From positions 1 to 6,144 of the forward strand of contig JBPCSL010000034.1 of NCBI GenBank assembly GCA_051007175.1: DNA of 6,144 bases, in the 5' to 3' direction. A model generated the notes under the pieces. That model saw only the letters and a program-made list of their open reading frames with translations, ran no database searches and had not been told where the DNA came from. The translations under genes and the position numbers were made by a program. This DNA is from Mxb001 sp051007175 (lineage in GTDB: Bacteria; Actinomycetota; Actinomycetes; S36-B12). Below, piece after piece: positions 5,324-6,144 of this stretch. Within the stretch, counting starts at the first letter, position 1; each line of letters begins with the position of its first letter.

Positions 5324-6144
5324 GGCCGAGGGCAGCGCAGGTGCGGGGCGATATCCGCGGCCGCATCGGCGCCGTAGGCCTTCTCGATGCGCGCGAGGAA
5401 ATGCTGCTGCGCGAGGTCGTACTCCTGAGTGCCGATGGTCTCGATGACATACGTCGCGAGCAGCGAGCCCACCTGCGCGCATCGCTCGTCCGAGACGCCC
5501 CACACCAGTCCGGAGATGAATCCCGCGCGGAAGGCGTCACCCACGCCCGTGGGGTCGGCCTTTGCGTCCTCCTCCGGGCAGCCGACGACCACGGGGGCCT
5601 GGCCACGCCGCTCGATGCGCGCGCCATCGGCGCCCAGCGTCGTCACGCGGCACTCCACACGCGACAGGATCTCCTCGGGCGACCAGCCGGTCTTCTGCTC
5701 GGTGAGGGCCGCCTCGTACTCATTGGTGAAGAGGTACGTCGCGCCGTCGATGAGGGCCCGGATCTCCTCGCCCTCCATGCGCGCCAGCTGCTGGGAGGGA
5801 TCCGCAGCGAAGGGCAGGCCTCGGAACCGGCATTCCTCCGTGTGGCGCAGCATCGCCTCGGGGTCGTTGGCCCCGATGAGGACGAGGTCGGCCGACCCCA
5901 CGCGCTCGACGACCGGGGAGAGCTCGATCTCGCGCGCCTCGGTCATGGCACCGGGGTAGAAGGACGCCAGCTGGTTGGCCTCCTCGTCCGTCGTGCACAC
6001 GAAGCGCGCCGTGTGATGCACCTCCGAGACGCGCACCGACTCGGTGTCGACGCCATGGCGCTCCAGCCACGACCGGTAGTCCGCGAAGTCCGGGCCGACC
6101 GCCCCCACGAGCACCGGGCTGAGCCCGAGGCAGCCCATGCCGAA
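5320..6144 (-). CDS. adoK: Adenosine kinase, PfkB/ribokinase family (partial)
   Basis: The last 274 codons of a PfkB-family kinase are present; roughly the first 50 residues lie beyond the right edge. The sequence closely follows what I recall of Mycobacterium tuberculosis AdoK (Rv2202c): HTARFVCTTDEEANQLASFY, LIGANDPEAM, HTEECRFRGL, FAADPSQQLAR, YLFTNEYE and the PfkB signature DPTGVGDAFRAGF, whose catalytic base Asp is encoded at 5538-5536. AdoK phosphorylates adenosine to AMP with ATP in purine salvage. Many databases label such proteins only as carbohydrate kinase family, so substrate specificity is an inference from similarity. In M. tuberculosis it also lies near ctaC. Its TGA stop overlaps the aat TTG start, so the two are probably cotranscribed. 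Confidence 0.88.
   Translation of the reverse strand, partial: FGMGCLGLSPVLVGAVGPDFADYRSWLERHGVDTESVRVSEVHHTARFVCTTDEEANQLASFYPGAMTEAREIELSPVVERVGSADLVLIGANDPEAMLRHTEECRFRGLPFAADPSQQLARMEGEEIRALIDGATYLFTNEYEAALTEQKTGWSPEEILSRVECRVTTLGADGARIERRGQAPVVVGCPEEDAKADPTGVGDAFRAGFISGLVWGVSDERCAQVGSLLATYVIETIGTQEYDLAQQHFLARIEKAYGADAAADIAPHLRCPRP

Noticed and set aside
5324..5503. 60-codon N-terminal extension of aat
   Set aside because: It reads Arg-rich sequence antisense-free but out of frame inside adoK, with no Aat similarity; the family domain begins at about 5320.

Overview
The window comes from a GC-rich bacterium, almost certainly an actinobacterium. The evidence is the four-helix CtaF-type oxidase subunit IV, an AdoK-type PfkB kinase close to Mycobacterium AdoK, lipoprotein-type CtaC, frequent GTG starts, and TANNNT -10 boxes placed 6-7 nt before start codons, as in leaderless actinobacterial genes.

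Layout, left to right. Positions 1-240 (minus) hold the start of a secreted lipoprotein that looks like the Ig-like N-terminus of an L,D-transpeptidase; it runs off the left edge. Positions 272-3182 (minus) are the aa3 cytochrome c oxidase operon ctaC-ctaD-ctaF, transcribed right to left, with 4-bp GTGA stop/start overlaps at both junctions. A 97-bp intergenic region (3183-3279) separates it from a divergent plus-strand pair: a NifS/Csd-type cysteine desulfurase homologue (3280-4422) and a TusA-family sulfur carrier (4422-4658), joined by a TGATG overlap. Meeting them tail to tail on the minus strand are aat, leucyl/phenylalanyl-tRNA-protein transferase (4655-5323), and upstream of it the adenosine kinase adoK (5320-6144, cut by the right edge), which overlap by TTGA. 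The window is almost wholly coding; the only gaps are 31 bp (241-271) and 97 bp (3183-3279).

The genes cover terminal respiration (CtaC/D/F, working with a bcc complex and CtaE encoded elsewhere), sulfur relay (desulfurase-like protein and TusA), purine salvage (AdoK), N-degron tagging (Aat) and cell-wall crosslinking (putative L,D-transpeptidase). The cta/adoK neighbourhood is ordinary for actinobacteria.

Two things are not ordinary. ctaD carries an in-frame TAG where the family has the lysine of its SRKP motif, separating the metal ligands onto two halves. The desulfurase homologue lacks the PLP-binding lysine (Thr202 instead) and contains no lysine anywhere in 380 residues. Either may be real biology or a base-level sequence error. 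I found no RNA gene, mobile element, CRISPR array or other novel defence-like system.
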